Shown piece by piece: positions 28,158 through 36,966 of a stretch of DNA of 64,000 bases. Every line of letters begins with the position of its first letter. Positions within the stretch are counted from its first letter, which is position 1. Under the pieces are notes generated by a model that was not told the origin of the DNA, did not search any database, and saw only the letters and a program-made list of their open reading frames with translations. Source of the DNA: Planctomycetaceae bacterium (GTDB lineage Bacteria > Planctomycetota > Phycisphaerae > Tepidisphaerales > Tepidisphaeraceae); NCBI GenBank assembly GCA_027487775.1, contig JAIYCY010000009.1, positions 1 through 64,000 on the forward strand, in the 5' to 3' direction. Made by a program: the position numbers and the translations under genes.

Positions 28158-31133
28158 ATGCCGAGTGAACTTGCCAAATCGTATGACGCCCGTCAGGTGG
28201 AAGCCGAAATCCAGCCGCTCTGGGATGCGGCGCGCTGCTGGCACGCCGAGCCTGATCCATCGAAGAAGCCATTTGTGATCGTGATCCCGCCTCCCAACGT
28301 GACGGCTGCGCTTCACCTGGGGCATGCGCTAAACAACACCGTGCAAGACATCCTCGTCCGCTGGCACCGCATGCTCGGAGACAATGCCGTCTGGATTCCC
28401 GGAACCGATCACGCAGGCATCGCCACTCAAACCGTCGTCGAGAAGCGCCTGCTCAAGGACGAAGGCAAACGTCGCACCGACTACACACGCGAAGAGTTCG
28501 TCGCACGCGTGCAGGCGTGGAAGGATGAATACGAAGCGAAAATCATCGCGCAGCTCAAGGCGATGGGATGCAGTTGCGATTGGGATCGCACCGCCTTCAC
28601 GATGGACGCCGACCGTTCGGACGCTGTGCGCGAAGCCTTCTTCAGGCTTTTTAGGGATGGCCTGATCTATCGAGGGAAGCGTCTGGTCAACTGGGATCCT
28701 GTGACGCAGACGGCGCTGGCGGATGATGAAGTGGAGATGGAGGAGGTCGACGGCTTTTTCTACTACCTGAAGTACCCGCTCGAAGACGGCAGCGGTCACA
28801 TCACGGTTGCGACGACTCGGCCGGAAACGATGCTGGGTGATACTGCGGTGGCGATCAATCCGAAAGATCCGCGGGCCGCTGACCTGCGCGGTAAGCGCGT
28901 CGTGTTGCCGATCGTCGGCCGCGTCATCCCGATCATCGAAGACGATTACGTCGTCCTGCCCGTCGCCCACGGAGGTGACCCAGCCGACACCAAGGCACAG
29001 TTCGCGACCGGGTTCCTCAAGGTCACGCCTGCACACGATCCGAATGACGAACAGCTGGGCATCCGACACAAGCTCGAAGTCATCAACGTGATGGCACCCG
29101 ATGCGCGCATCAGCCGCGATCACGGCTGGCACGATTTCGGCCAGCACCAAAGGTGCGCGGTCGGCTGCGACGCGACACTCCACGCACTCATCGGCCAATC
29201 CCGCGAACAAGCGAGGGAAACCGTCGTCAAGTGGCTCAAGGATCACAACCTCCTCGAGGAGAAAAAGCCCTATCGCCACAGCGTCGGTCACAGCTATCGC
29301 AGCCACGTGCCGATCGAGCCGTATCTGAGCGATCAGTGGTACATCGCGGTGCAGAAGCCCATCCCCTCGCTCGCATCCGATCCTGCGCATCAGGGTCACG
29401 TCGAAGGCACCACCGTGCCCAAGGCCAGCCTCGCCGGGCTCGCGTTGACCGCCCTTCGCGAGCGTGGTCTGGACTTTGTGCCCGAACGCTACGAGAAGAC
29501 ATACGAAACCTGGAACGCCAACCTCCGTGACTGGTGCATCAGCCGCCAGCTTTGGTGGGGACATCGCATTCCGATCTGGCACAAGGATGGTCAGTATCAT
29601 CTCGAACCCGTTGATGGCGCAACGCAAGATCCCGACGTTCTCGACACCTGGTTCAGCAGCGCGCTCTGGCCGCTCTCGACACTGGGCTGGCCCAGCGCGG
29701 ACGCGCCGGAGCTGCGCTCCTGGAACCCAACATCCGTCCTCTGCACCGCGCGCGAGATCATCACGCTCTGGGTCAGCCGTATGGTGATGTTCAATCGCTA
29801 TCTCCGCGCCGATGCCGACGCGCCGTTGCCATTCAAGGATGTGTTCATCCACGCGATGATCCAGGACGGTCACGGCCAGAAGATGAGCAAGTCGCTCGGC
29901 AATGGCGTGGATCCGCTCGACATCATCGCCTCGCACGGCACAGACGCGATGCGCTTCACGCTCTGCTCGATGACGACCCACACGCAGGACGTGCGACTGC
30001 CCGTCGATTGCATAGATCCTCACACGGGCGAAACCGTCACGCCCAAATACGTGAACGACAGTTCGGGTTATCAGGTTGCCGCGCCCATTCAGGAGTACAA
30101 GGGCAAAAGGTTCGCGAGCAGTTACGGGCAGATCACCGGCACCGCGCCCGCCGATCTTCCTGTGGCACGCAACACATCATCGAAGTTCGATCTTGGTAAG
30201 GCGTTCTGCAACAAGCTCTGGAACGCCGCCCGCTTCGTGATGATGCAACTCGGATCCGCCGACGCTTCGACGCCTTCATCGGATGACACGCACTGGAGCG
30301 TCATCGATCGCTGGCTCATTTCGCGTCTGGTCCGCACGATCGAGCAGTCGAATCAGTCGCTGGCTGATTACCGGTTCGATCAGTACGCCAAGGCCTGTTA
30401 CGATTTTGTCTGGCGCGACTACTGCGACTGGTATCTCGAAGCAGCCAAGCCCGCGATGCGTGACCCGGCCCGCCGTGCGTCCACCGCACGCGTCCTCGCT
30501 ACGGCGCTTGACGTCGCACTTCGCCTCATGCACCCCGCGATCCCGTTCGTCACGGAAAAACTCTACACCGCCCTTCGTGACACAGGCGCACGCGTCGGCA
30601 TCGATGATCGTCTGCCCTGCGATCGCTCGTCAAACAGCCCTTGCATGACGTCCGCGTATCCGATCTTGAGCCATGAGGCCAAGTCGTTGCTCGATGAGCA
30701 GGCCGAATCGACGATCGAAAAGCTCCAAGCGATCGTGAGCGCGATTCGCGAGCTGCGCAACAGCCAGAAGCTCGATCCAAAGAGAAAGCTTCCTGTAACC
30801 ATCCAGGCGCCGCCTGATTTGGCGGCCCAGATTCTGGACAATCGCGAGTTCGTCGAGGGGCTTTCCCAGTGCGTGCTCGAGTCGGTCGGTTCAGACGCCA
30901 CGGAGCCGCCCAGCAGCGCCAAGACCACAGCGGCGGGCTGCACAATCTTCATCGCGGGCGTTGTTGACGCGTCGAGCAGCGACAAGAGGCGATCTGAGCT
31001 TGAGAAGACGATCTCCGCCCTGCGCGGACGTCTTTCCAACGAGTCTTACATCGCCAAAGCGCCCGCCAAACTTGTCGACGAGAAGCGTCAGCAACTCGCC
31101 GACGCCGAGCGTGAATTGCAGCAACTCATCTGA
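28158..31133 (+). CDS. valS: Valyl-tRNA synthetase
   Basis: 991-residue class I synthetase that charges tRNA-Val and edits misactivated threonine. HIGH box HLGH in PPPNVTAALHLGHAL; KMSKS at 575-579; editing domain includes TTRPETMLGDTAVAI. The C-terminal coiled arm (SDKRRSELEKTISALRG) is present. Between the KMSKS region and the anticodon-binding domain (CNKLWNAARF) there is an insert of about 55-60 residues (from CIDPHTGE to ARNTSS) absent from E. coli or Thermus enzymes. It converges on rsmD. Confidence 0.96.
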   Translation: MPSELAKSYDARQVEAEIQPLWDAARCWHAEPDPSKKPFVIVIPPPNVTAALHLGHALNNTVQDILVRWHRMLGDNAVWIPGTDHAGIATQTVVEKRLLKDEGKRRTDYTREEFVARVQAWKDEYEAKIIAQLKAMGCSCDWDRTAFTMDADRSDAVREAFFRLFRDGLIYRGKRLVNWDPVTQTALADDEVEMEEVDGFFYYLKYPLEDGSGHITVATTRPETMLGDTAVAINPKDPRAADLRGKRVVLPIVGRVIPIIEDDYVVLPVAHGGDPADTKAQFATGFLKVTPAHDPNDEQLGIRHKLEVINVMAPDARISRDHGWHDFGQHQRCAVGCDATLHALIGQSREQARETVVKWLKDHNLLEEKKPYRHSVGHSYRSHVPIEPYLSDQWYIAVQKPIPSLASDPAHQGHVEGTTVPKASLAGLALTALRERGLDFVPERYEKTYETWNANLRDWCISRQLWWGHRIPIWHKDGQYHLEPVDGATQDPDVLDTWFSSALWPLSTLGWPSADAPELRSWNPTSVLCTAREIITLWVSRMVMFNRYLRADADAPLPFKDVFIHAMIQDGHGQKMSKSLGNGVDPLDIIASHGTDAMRFTLCSMTTHTQDVRLPVDCIDPHTGETVTPKYVNDSSGYQVAAPIQEYKGKRFASSYGQITGTAPADLPVARNTSSKFDLGKAFCNKLWNAARFVMMQLGSADASTPSSDDTHWSVIDRWLISRLVRTIEQSNQSLADYRFDQYAKACYDFVWRDYCDWYLEAAKPAMRDPARRASTARVLATALDVALRLMHPAIPFVTEKLYTALRDTGARVGIDDRLPCDRSSNSPCMTSAYPILSHEAKSLLDEQAESTIEKLQAIVSAIRELRNSQKLDPKRKLPVTIQAPPDLAAQILDNREFVEGLSQCVLESVGSDATEPPSSAKTTAAGCTIFIAGVVDASSSDKRRSELEKTISALRGRLSNESYIAKAPAKLVDEKRQQLADAERELQQLI

Positions 31134-31195
31134 TCTCGCGTCCCCGCCGACTCGATCGTTTAGACGCTTTCCACGCGAGCGGCCTCGCCTTGCGC

Positions 31196-31747
31196 TTACG
31201 CGCGCGAAATCAGCCTTACAGTCATCGATCCGTATCGTCTTTCGTCCACGCTCGGTAGCGCCGGCAGGTCCAGCGTGTCGGCGGAGTCGTGCCTGAACAC
31301 CACGACGCCCCCTGCCGCGAGGTGATGCCGTTCGATCAATTCCGCAAGCTTCACGAGTTCGTCAGCCCGCTCGCGTAGAAATCGATAAGGCGGATCAAGA
31401 AAGATGACATCGGCCCGCTCCTCGGGCGCGCGCGACATCACGGAGAAGATGTCTTCGCGAATCACACGACTCTGACCCGCGACTTGAAGCGTCGCGATGT
31501 TCTTGATCAATCGATCGGCCGTCGGTCGGTGCGACTCAAAGAACGTTGCGTGTCCTGCCCCCCTGCTCAGCGATTCCAGACCAAAACTTCCGGTGCCGGC
31601 GAAACAGTCATACACCCTCGCGACGGGAAGGCGCGGCATGAGAATGTCGAAGACCGACTGCTTGACACGGTCGGTCACAGGTCGAGTCTGGTCGCCCTCA
31701 GGCGCGAGCAGTTTCCGCCCGCGAAATTCGCCCGCGATGATCCTCAT
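31196..31747 (-). CDS. rsmD: 16S rRNA (guanine-966-N2)-methyltransferase
   Basis: SAM-dependent enzyme that methylates G966 of 16S rRNA. 183 residues, normal size. The N-terminus MRIIAGEFRGRKLLAP is diagnostic, followed by RPVTDRVKQSVFDIL, the SAM loop DCFAGTGSFGLESLSRGA and the catalytic motif IFLDPPYRF. Ends at 31196, 62 bases from the end of valS. The tRNA-Cys gene lies just upstream on the same strand. Confidence 0.95.
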   Translation of the reverse strand: MRIIAGEFRGRKLLAPEGDQTRPVTDRVKQSVFDILMPRLPVARVYDCFAGTGSFGLESLSRGAGHATFFESHRPTADRLIKNIATLQVAGQSRVIREDIFSVMSRAPEERADVIFLDPPYRFLRERADELVKLAELIERHHLAAGGVVVFRHDSADTLDLPALPSVDERRYGSMTVRLISRA

Positions 31748-31798
31748 AAGTCACTGGAAATGATCGGAAATCGAGCAACTGGCATCGCTCTACCGAAA

Positions 31799-31872
31799 AG
31801 GCCGGAGTGGGATTCGAACCCACGAATCACGGATTTGCAATCCGCTCCCTTAGTCCACTCGGGCATCCGGCC
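31799..31872 (-). tRNA. tRNA-Cys (anticodon GCA)
   Basis: Reading the minus strand gives a complete cloverleaf. Acceptor stem GGCCGGA pairs with TCCGGCC. The D arm has a 3-bp stem (CCC/GGG). The anticodon stem GCGGA/TCCGT encloses the loop TTGCAAA with anticodon GCA. The T arm is GTGGG-TTCGAAT-CCCAC. The discriminator base is U73, the identity base for cysteine. The 3' CCA is not encoded (TTT follows). Confidence 0.95.
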
Positions 31873-31886
31873 GATCGAGTCTCGCA

Positions 31887-31915
31887 ATACTAGATGCATC
31901 CGTTCGCTCCATCAA
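31887..31915 (-). promoter_or_regulatory. Sigma-70-type promoter for tRNA-Cys
   Basis: On the minus strand TTGATG (31915-31910) and TAGTAT (31892-31887) are exactly 17 bases apart. The predicted start is near 31880, eight bases before the tRNA 5' end at 31872. Each box matches consensus at 4 of 6 positions; position and spacing support it. Confidence 0.5.
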
Positions 31916-32051
31916 GTTTCACGCTCGCGCGATCTTCACGCGGCTCATCTGGGTCGCTGTCCGGTTGTTTGCATCCGCTCGGCAATTGTCCAACATCTAC
32001 GTTCGATCTGATGACTGCGAGCGGAGGCAGCATCGGTCTTTGGAGGTTTTC

Positions 32052-33611
32052 ATGTCGTATCTTCTCGGAATCGATGTCGGCACGAGCGGAACCAAGACGC
32101 TCGTTTGCGATCTCAAAGGCAAGGTGCTCGCGACGGCCAGCAGTGATCACACGCTGCTCACGCCAAGGCCCGGGTGGACCGAGCAACATCCGTCCGAGTG
32201 GTGGCAGGCGACGATCAAGGCGACCCGCGCCGTCCTCAAGCGAGCAAAGATCAAGGGCGACGCGATCCTCGCGGTCGGTTTGTCGGGTCAGATGCACGGC
32301 AGCGTCTTCATGGACAAGTCTGATCGCGTGATTCGCCCCGCCCTTTTGTGGAACGATCAGCGGACGCAGAAGCAGTGCGACGACATTCTCAAGCGTGCGG
32401 GCGGCGAGCGAAAGATGCTCGCGCTCGTCGGCAATCTTCCGCTCACGGGTTACACCTCGCCGAAGATTCTCTGGCTGCGCGACCAAGAGCCGGGCAACTA
32501 TAAAAAGCTCGCACGTGTCATTCTCCCAAAAGATTACGTTCGCTGGCAGATGACCGGCGAATATGCGACCGATGTCGCCGACGCCAGCGGGATGGCGCTC
32601 GTTGATCAAAGGACGCGTCGTTGGAGTCGGAAGATGCTTGATCTGTTGGAACTCGATGAAGGCATTCTTCCAACGCTGCTGGAGTCGCCGGAAATCTCGG
32701 GTCAGATTCATGCCGAGGGCGCGCGGCAGCTTGGCCTTAAGGTCGGAACACCCGTCGTCGCCGGCGCGGGCGACGTGATGAGCGGCGCGGTGGGTAACGG
32801 CATCGTCGAGACGGGCATCGTCAACGCCAGTCTGGGAACGAGCGGCGTGCTATGCGCGCATGCCGACTCGCCGACGTTGGACGATCAGCCCGGCGCATCC
32901 GCGCAGTCTGCGCTCGGGCGTGTGGCGACGATGTGTTCTGCCGTGCCGGGCAAGTGGGTCGTCTACGGCTGCATGCTTTCGGCGGCGGGCTCGTTTCAGT
33001 GGTACGCTGACGCGATCGCAACGCTTGAGCACACGATTGCGAAGAAGTCGAAGTCGAGCGTCTTTGACATTCTCGATGCCGAGGCACAAAAGGCCCCGCT
33101 CGGCTGCGAAGGGCTCTTCTTCCTCCCCTACCTGACCGGCGAGCGTTGCCCGCATCCCGACCCGCTTGCGCGTGGCGGATGGATCGGGCTGTCGCGTCGT
33201 AGCGATCGGTCGATGCTGGTTCGCAGTCTTCTCGAAGGCGTGACGTTCAACATGGGATCGATCCTTTCGATCATGCGTGATGAGATGAAGATTCCCGTGC
33301 GCGAGGTGCGCGGCACGGGCGGTGGGACCAAGAGCAAGCTCTGGCGATCGATGCAGGCAGACATCTACAACGCACCGCTTGTCATTACCAACAGCGAGGA
33401 AGGCGGAGCCTACGGTGTTGCCCTGCTCGCAGGCGTGGGCGCGGGCATATGGAAAGGCGTCGCCGAGGCGTGCCGCGCTACGATCAAGCCGATCAGTACG
33501 ACGCGCCCGAACGCGAAGAATGTCGCGCGTTATGCCAGGCATCATGCCGTCTATGACAAGCTCTACGCGAGCCTGAAGGATCGTTTTGCCGATATGGCCG
33601 GCCTCAGTTAG
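32052..33611 (+). CDS. xylB: Xylulokinase (FGGY family)
   Basis: Phosphorylates D-xylulose to xylulose 5-phosphate. 519 residues from ATG 32052, set by GGAGG at 32042-32046; an earlier in-frame ATG at 31965 is not needed. ATPase-fold motifs: LLGIDVGTSGTKTLV at the start, GLSGQMHGSV with the xylulokinase-type GQMHG, the catalytic base Asp in GAGDVMSGAVGNG, and GGGTKSKLWRSMQADI. GQMHG separates xylulokinase from glycerol kinase. No xylose isomerase (xylA) is adjacent, but a PfkB kinase and a TIM-barrel sugar isomerase lie 1.3-3 kb downstream on the other strand. Confidence 0.92.
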   Translation: MSYLLGIDVGTSGTKTLVCDLKGKVLATASSDHTLLTPRPGWTEQHPSEWWQATIKATRAVLKRAKIKGDAILAVGLSGQMHGSVFMDKSDRVIRPALLWNDQRTQKQCDDILKRAGGERKMLALVGNLPLTGYTSPKILWLRDQEPGNYKKLARVILPKDYVRWQMTGEYATDVADASGMALVDQRTRRWSRKMLDLLELDEGILPTLLESPEISGQIHAEGARQLGLKVGTPVVAGAGDVMSGAVGNGIVETGIVNASLGTSGVLCAHADSPTLDDQPGASAQSALGRVATMCSAVPGKWVVYGCMLSAAGSFQWYADAIATLEHTIAKKSKSSVFDILDAEAQKAPLGCEGLFFLPYLTGERCPHPDPLARGGWIGLSRRSDRSMLVRSLLEGVTFNMGSILSIMRDEMKIPVREVRGTGGGTKSKLWRSMQADIYNAPLVITNSEEGGAYGVALLAGVGAGIWKGVAEACRATIKPISTTRPNAKNVARYARHHAVYDKLYASLKDRFADMAGLS

Positions 33612-33640
33612 CCCGAGTGCAACGGTTGTTGATCAACACG

Positions 33641-34531
33641 ATGCAACACGTTCCGTCCACAATCGAAGGCACGCTCGCACGCACACCGCTCGTGGTGATC
33701 GATGTCGAGACGACCGGCGCGAGCATGGGCGGGGGCGATCGCATGATCGAGCTTGCGATCGTGCGGCTGGAAGGTGGTCGCATCGTCGATCGATTCGAAC
33801 AGTTGCTGAATCCCGAGCGACCTCTGCCCGCACACATCACGCGTCTGACGGGTATCGGGCCTGACATGATCGAGGGTCAGCCGACCTTTGCCGATGTCTT
33901 GCCGCGTGTGATGGCGATATGCGAGGGGTGCGTCGTTGCGGGGCATAACGTGCTCTTTGATCTGGGTTTCGTCGGCGGAGAGTTGCGACTTGCGGGCGTG
34001 GATCCGTCGCGGTCGATCGCGCGTGTTCCGGTGCTTGATACCCTTCGCATCGCGCGAAAGACGTTTCAGAAGAAGGGCAACGCACTGCAACTGCTGGCCG
34101 ACAAGCTCGGGATCATTCGGTCGGCTGCCCACCGCGCGATGGCGGATGTTGAGACGACCCTCGCCGTGCTCGATCGGCTGATCGAACCGCTCGGCGGGTG
34201 GGAGATCGGATTCGATGATCTGCTGCGTGCTCAGGGCGGAGACGTTCGCTATCGCCGCGCGACGCTCGGACACGCTGCGGTCTACCCGGCACTGCAGCGT
34301 GCGGTCGCTGCGCGCGGGCCGATCGAGATTCTCTATCAGCCCAAACCCGACGCGCTCGCCGCCTCGATTCATGGCACTGCATCCCCTTCTCCGAGCGTTC
34401 GCGCGGTTCATCCACTCGGGCTCTCGCAGCAAAGCGACGGCAAGCGTCTCATCGCCCGTCCGGTCGATCAGACCTCGCCGCGCAATTTTTCGGTTGAGCG
34501 TATTCTCGCCGTTCGTTCGAAAGTCGTTTGA
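33641..34531 (+). CDS. DEDDh 3'-5' exonuclease with C-terminal WYL-like domain
   Basis: 296 residues from ATG 33641; GTG 33617 is an alternative only 6 bases after xylB. Residues 15-185 are a PolC/epsilon-type exonuclease: D21 and E23 in VIDVETTG, D107 in NVLFDLGF, and the H164/D169 pair in AHRAMADVETT. Residues about 222-296 resemble a WYL domain: a strand (GPIEILYQ), then VRAVHPLGL, RLIARP and RNFSVERILAV. WYL domains usually sit in transcription regulators and bind nucleic acid or ligands. The exonuclease call is firm; the WYL assignment is by pattern. Could trim DNA or RNA ends; no partner visible. Confidence 0.88.
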   Translation: MQHVPSTIEGTLARTPLVVIDVETTGASMGGGDRMIELAIVRLEGGRIVDRFEQLLNPERPLPAHITRLTGIGPDMIEGQPTFADVLPRVMAICEGCVVAGHNVLFDLGFVGGELRLAGVDPSRSIARVPVLDTLRIARKTFQKKGNALQLLADKLGIIRSAAHRAMADVETTLAVLDRLIEPLGGWEIGFDDLLRAQGGDVRYRRATLGHAAVYPALQRAVAARGPIEILYQPKPDALAASIHGTASPSPSVRAVHPLGLSQQSDGKRLIARPVDQTSPRNFSVERILAVRSKVV

Positions 34532-34766
34532 GCGCATGTTCGCCTCCATCTCAACGGGCGCGCTGCGCGATTGCGTCCGCAGGCGCGCAGCGCAAAATCC
34601 GAAAAGCTTGACAATCGTTCAGATTCACATGATTCGGGCGTCGTTCAACGACCGTTTTTGGCACGTCGCCACACACTCGCGCGCACTTTCGGACTCGCTC
34701 ACGCACGCAAACCGAGCATTCGCGCACATTGGATCCGGCCGGGACGACAGAAGCCTCGGGGCAGGA
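34532..34766. other. Intergenic, no gene
   Basis: Between the convergent exonuclease and PfkB genes. It holds a strong GC hairpin (34560-34593) and a perfect TTGACA at 34609-34614 with no matching -10 box. The remainder is rich in CGC/CAC triplets. I see no open frame worth calling. The outer part of the gap is occupied by the inverted-repeat element at 34767-34915. Confidence 0.5.
34560..34593. terminator. GC-rich hairpin after the exonuclease gene
   Basis: GCGCTGCGCG (34560-34569) and CGCGCAGCGC (34584-34593) form a perfect 10-bp stem with a 14-base loop, 28 bases after the stop at 34531. No U-run follows, so it is either a weak terminator, one that needs a factor, or an mRNA end-protecting hairpin. 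Confidence 0.4.
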
Positions 34767-34915
34767 TGCCACAGAGTCGCAGAGGTCACGGAGCCAAACA
34801 CGGAGAGGACTGGTGGAAGAATCAGATAGTTCATCGATAAGTGGAAATCTTGGGATTCAAAACTGTTTCAGCCCTGCTCTGTGTCTTCCTCTGTGATCTC
34901 TGAGCCTCCGTGGCA
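34767..34915. repeat. Inverted-repeat element of the 'CCACAGAG...CACGGAG' type
   Basis: The left arm (34767-34804) begins TGCCACAGAGTCGCAGAGGT. The right arm (34878-34915), read on the other strand, begins TGCCACGGAGGCTCAGAGAT. The arms match at most of 38 positions, with a run of short CAGAG/CACAG units, and enclose about 73 unrelated bases. Similar CACAGAG-rich palindromes are scattered in many environmental bacterial genomes, planctomycetes included, and their role is not established. It lies between two convergent genes, the usual place for REP/MITE-like elements. No transposase is in the window. Confidence 0.6.
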
Positions 34916-34929
34916 ACTCTCGCACCGAA

Positions 34930-35832
34930 TCAGAATGCCATCGACGCGCGGAGCGTCTCCAGTCGGGCGTCGAGCCTTTTCTTGTCCGCCTGCGCGAGAC
35001 CTTCGAGGCTGAAGCCTGCGATCGTATAGCTGGCGGTCACGGTTCCGTACGCCATGGCGCGGCGAAGCGTGGCAGCGTCGAAACGATCGCTGGCGGTCAG
35101 GTAGCCCATCATGCCGGCGGCGAAGCTATCGCCCGCGCCGGTGGGATCGATGACCTGCTCGGCGGGGTATGCCGGCAGCGTGATGATCTCGTTTCCGACG
35201 GCCGCCATCGCGCCGTGCTCGCCCTTCTTGATGACGACAAACTTGGGCCCCATCGAGATCACCGCGCGGGCCGCGCGAATCATGTTCTTCTCGCCTGTCA
35301 AAAGTCGCGCCTCCCCGTCGTTGAGCACCAGCCCATCGACTTCACGCAAAAGCGCCTTGAGATCATCGCGAGTCGTTTCGATCCAGAGATTCATCGTGTC
35401 GGCGACGACGAGCTTGGCCTGCGTGAGGCTTCTCCGGAAGGCGAGTTGCAACTGAGGGTGCGTGTTGGCAAGGAAGACGTATCGGCTGTCAAGAAACGCC
35501 GCCGGGATTTTCGGCGCCTGCTCGGCGAGCACATTCAGATCGACGCTGACCGTCTGAGCTTCGTTCATGTCCTTCAAGTAAGAGCCGTGCCACCGAAAAC
35601 TCTTGGAGCCCGCTCGCGTTTCCAATCCGCTCAGGTCGACCGCGCGTCCCTTGAACAGATTCGCCAGGTCGATGGGATAATCAGGCCCGATCACGCCGAC
35701 AAGCCGCACAGATGCGAACATGCTGGCCGCGTAGGAGAAGTAGACCGCGCTGCCCCCCACCACGCCGTCACGCGTGCCGAACGGTGTCTCGATGGTATCC
35801 ACGCCGATGCTGCCAGTGACTAGGAGTGACAT
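34930..35832 (-). CDS. PfkB/ribokinase-family sugar kinase
   Basis: 300 residues from ATG 35832, which opens the first beta strand (LLVTGSIGVDTIETPFG); ATG 35859 is possible. PfkB signature 1 region GGSAVYFSYAAS and signature 2 DPTGAGDSFAAGMMGY with the catalytic Asp and anion hole are clear. The family phosphorylates ribose, fructose phosphates, adenosine and others; the substrate is not defined. It follows the TIM-barrel isomerase on the same strand with 132 bases between, so a small sugar pathway is possible. Confidence 0.9.
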   Translation of the reverse strand: MSLLVTGSIGVDTIETPFGTRDGVVGGSAVYFSYAASMFASVRLVGVIGPDYPIDLANLFKGRAVDLSGLETRAGSKSFRWHGSYLKDMNEAQTVSVDLNVLAEQAPKIPAAFLDSRYVFLANTHPQLQLAFRRSLTQAKLVVADTMNLWIETTRDDLKALLREVDGLVLNDGEARLLTGEKNMIRAARAVISMGPKFVVIKKGEHGAMAAVGNEIITLPAYPAEQVIDPTGAGDSFAAGMMGYLTASDRFDAATLRRAMAYGTVTASYTIAGFSLEGLAQADKKRLDARLETLRASMAF

Positions 35833-35964
35833 AGAGGCGGGAGTCTCGACATCCTGCAAGGATTCGCAAGCTGTCGCATGACAAACAGATCCGTACGCAT
35901 TGCAGTTTTAGCCCCGCCCCTATCGCGGAGTGGGTCGTCGTGGATGGACAACGTTCGACCGGCT

Positions 35965-36840
35965 TTATGTCGTGGGGTTTTGGATGAACGGTCCGCCTCG
36001 GCAGTGCTTGAGGTAGGTCATCGCGTGGACCTGCCCGGTCATTTCGTAGTCGTCTTTGTAGACCGGGTCGTGCCAGCCTTCTATATCGATGCTGCCCTGA
36101 AATCGGTTCAAGCGCAGAATGCTGATGATGTCGGTCCAGTTGGTATCGCCGAAGCCGGGATGGCGATGGAAGACATACTGCTCTCCGCCGCGAATGCCCT
36201 TGGTGCGGATGACATCCCAGAAGAGGGTTGCGTCCTTGCCGTGAACGTGCCAAACCTTCTTGACGTATTTCCGAAGATTGGGCAGCGGATCGATGAGGCT
36301 GACCATCTGATGACACGGTTCCCAGCAGAGGCCGACGTTTTCTGGCAGCTCGCCGAAGGCGATATCCCAGTAGGTCGGAGCGTGCATGACATTCCAAGCG
36401 GCTGCGTGATTCCATCCGCCCATGTCGCAGTTTTCGAAAGCGATCTTCACGCCCTGATCGAGCGCACGCCTGGCAAGCTCCTTCCATACGCGAATGAACT
36501 CGGGCATCGCGTCGGCAACAGGCTTGCCATCGAGTGCGCCGGCAAAGCCGACGACGATGCTGCATCCGAAGTCCTTGGCGTGGTCGATCGTGCGTGCAAA
36601 ATCACGCCTAGACTGCTCGTCGGTCAGAATGTTACCGAAGAGTCCGATGCTGCTGATGACAGCATGGTCGGCCACGGCGTCCTTGACCTGCTTGGCGGTC
36701 TCGGTGAGGTCGAGATCGCCGATGTATTTCCAGTTGTTGATCTGAAAGCTCTCGAAACCGTGGGGCAGAATCTGTTTGATGTAATCGGCCGCGCCGTTCA
36801 TGCGAACGAGGGTGCCGATGCGAATGTCAGAATGGTTCAT
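35965..36840 (-). CDS. Sugar phosphate isomerase/epimerase (xylose-isomerase-like TIM barrel)
   Basis: 291 residues from ATG 36840 (MNHSDIRIGTLVRM); longer forms to 36921 add unconserved sequence. Metal-binding residues of the AP-endonuclease-2 fold are seen in order: Glu in IAFENCDMGG, Glu/His in LCWEPCHQM, His in VWHVHGKDA, and Glu in SIDIEGWHDP. Family members isomerise or epimerise sugars, sugar acids or inositol compounds; the substrate is unknown. The gene lies between miaB (126 bases) and the PfkB kinase (132 bases), all minus strand. Cytoplasmic. Confidence 0.85.
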   Translation of the reverse strand: MNHSDIRIGTLVRMNGAADYIKQILPHGFESFQINNWKYIGDLDLTETAKQVKDAVADHAVISSIGLFGNILTDEQSRRDFARTIDHAKDFGCSIVVGFAGALDGKPVADAMPEFIRVWKELARRALDQGVKIAFENCDMGGWNHAAAWNVMHAPTYWDIAFGELPENVGLCWEPCHQMVSLIDPLPNLRKYVKKVWHVHGKDATLFWDVIRTKGIRGGEQYVFHRHPGFGDTNWTDIISILRLNRFQGSIDIEGWHDPVYKDDYEMTGQVHAMTYLKHCRGGPFIQNPTT

Positions 36841-36966
36841 CGCCTTGAGACTAGGAGAACGGTCATCTGATCTCAACGTCGGTCTCATGTCCCCATCCGG
36901 TTCACCGTGATGCAAAATCACATGCTTCGAGGCGATGTGTCCACACGACGACGCTGGGTCGCGGCC

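Noticed and set aside
28329..30023. 564-residue minus-strand frame over valS
   Set aside because: Long only because the antisense frame of this high-GC gene lacks stops; no motif or signal.
31134..31195. CTCGCGT...ACGCGAG pairing between valS and rsmD as a terminator
   Set aside because: The loop of about 30 bases is too long and there is no U-run.
34609..34614. Perfect TTGACA as a promoter
   Set aside because: No acceptable -10 box at 15-19 bases and no gene starting downstream on that strand.
35768..36565. 265-residue minus-strand frame bridging the PfkB and isomerase genes
   Set aside because: Out of frame with both recognised genes and very Arg/His-rich.
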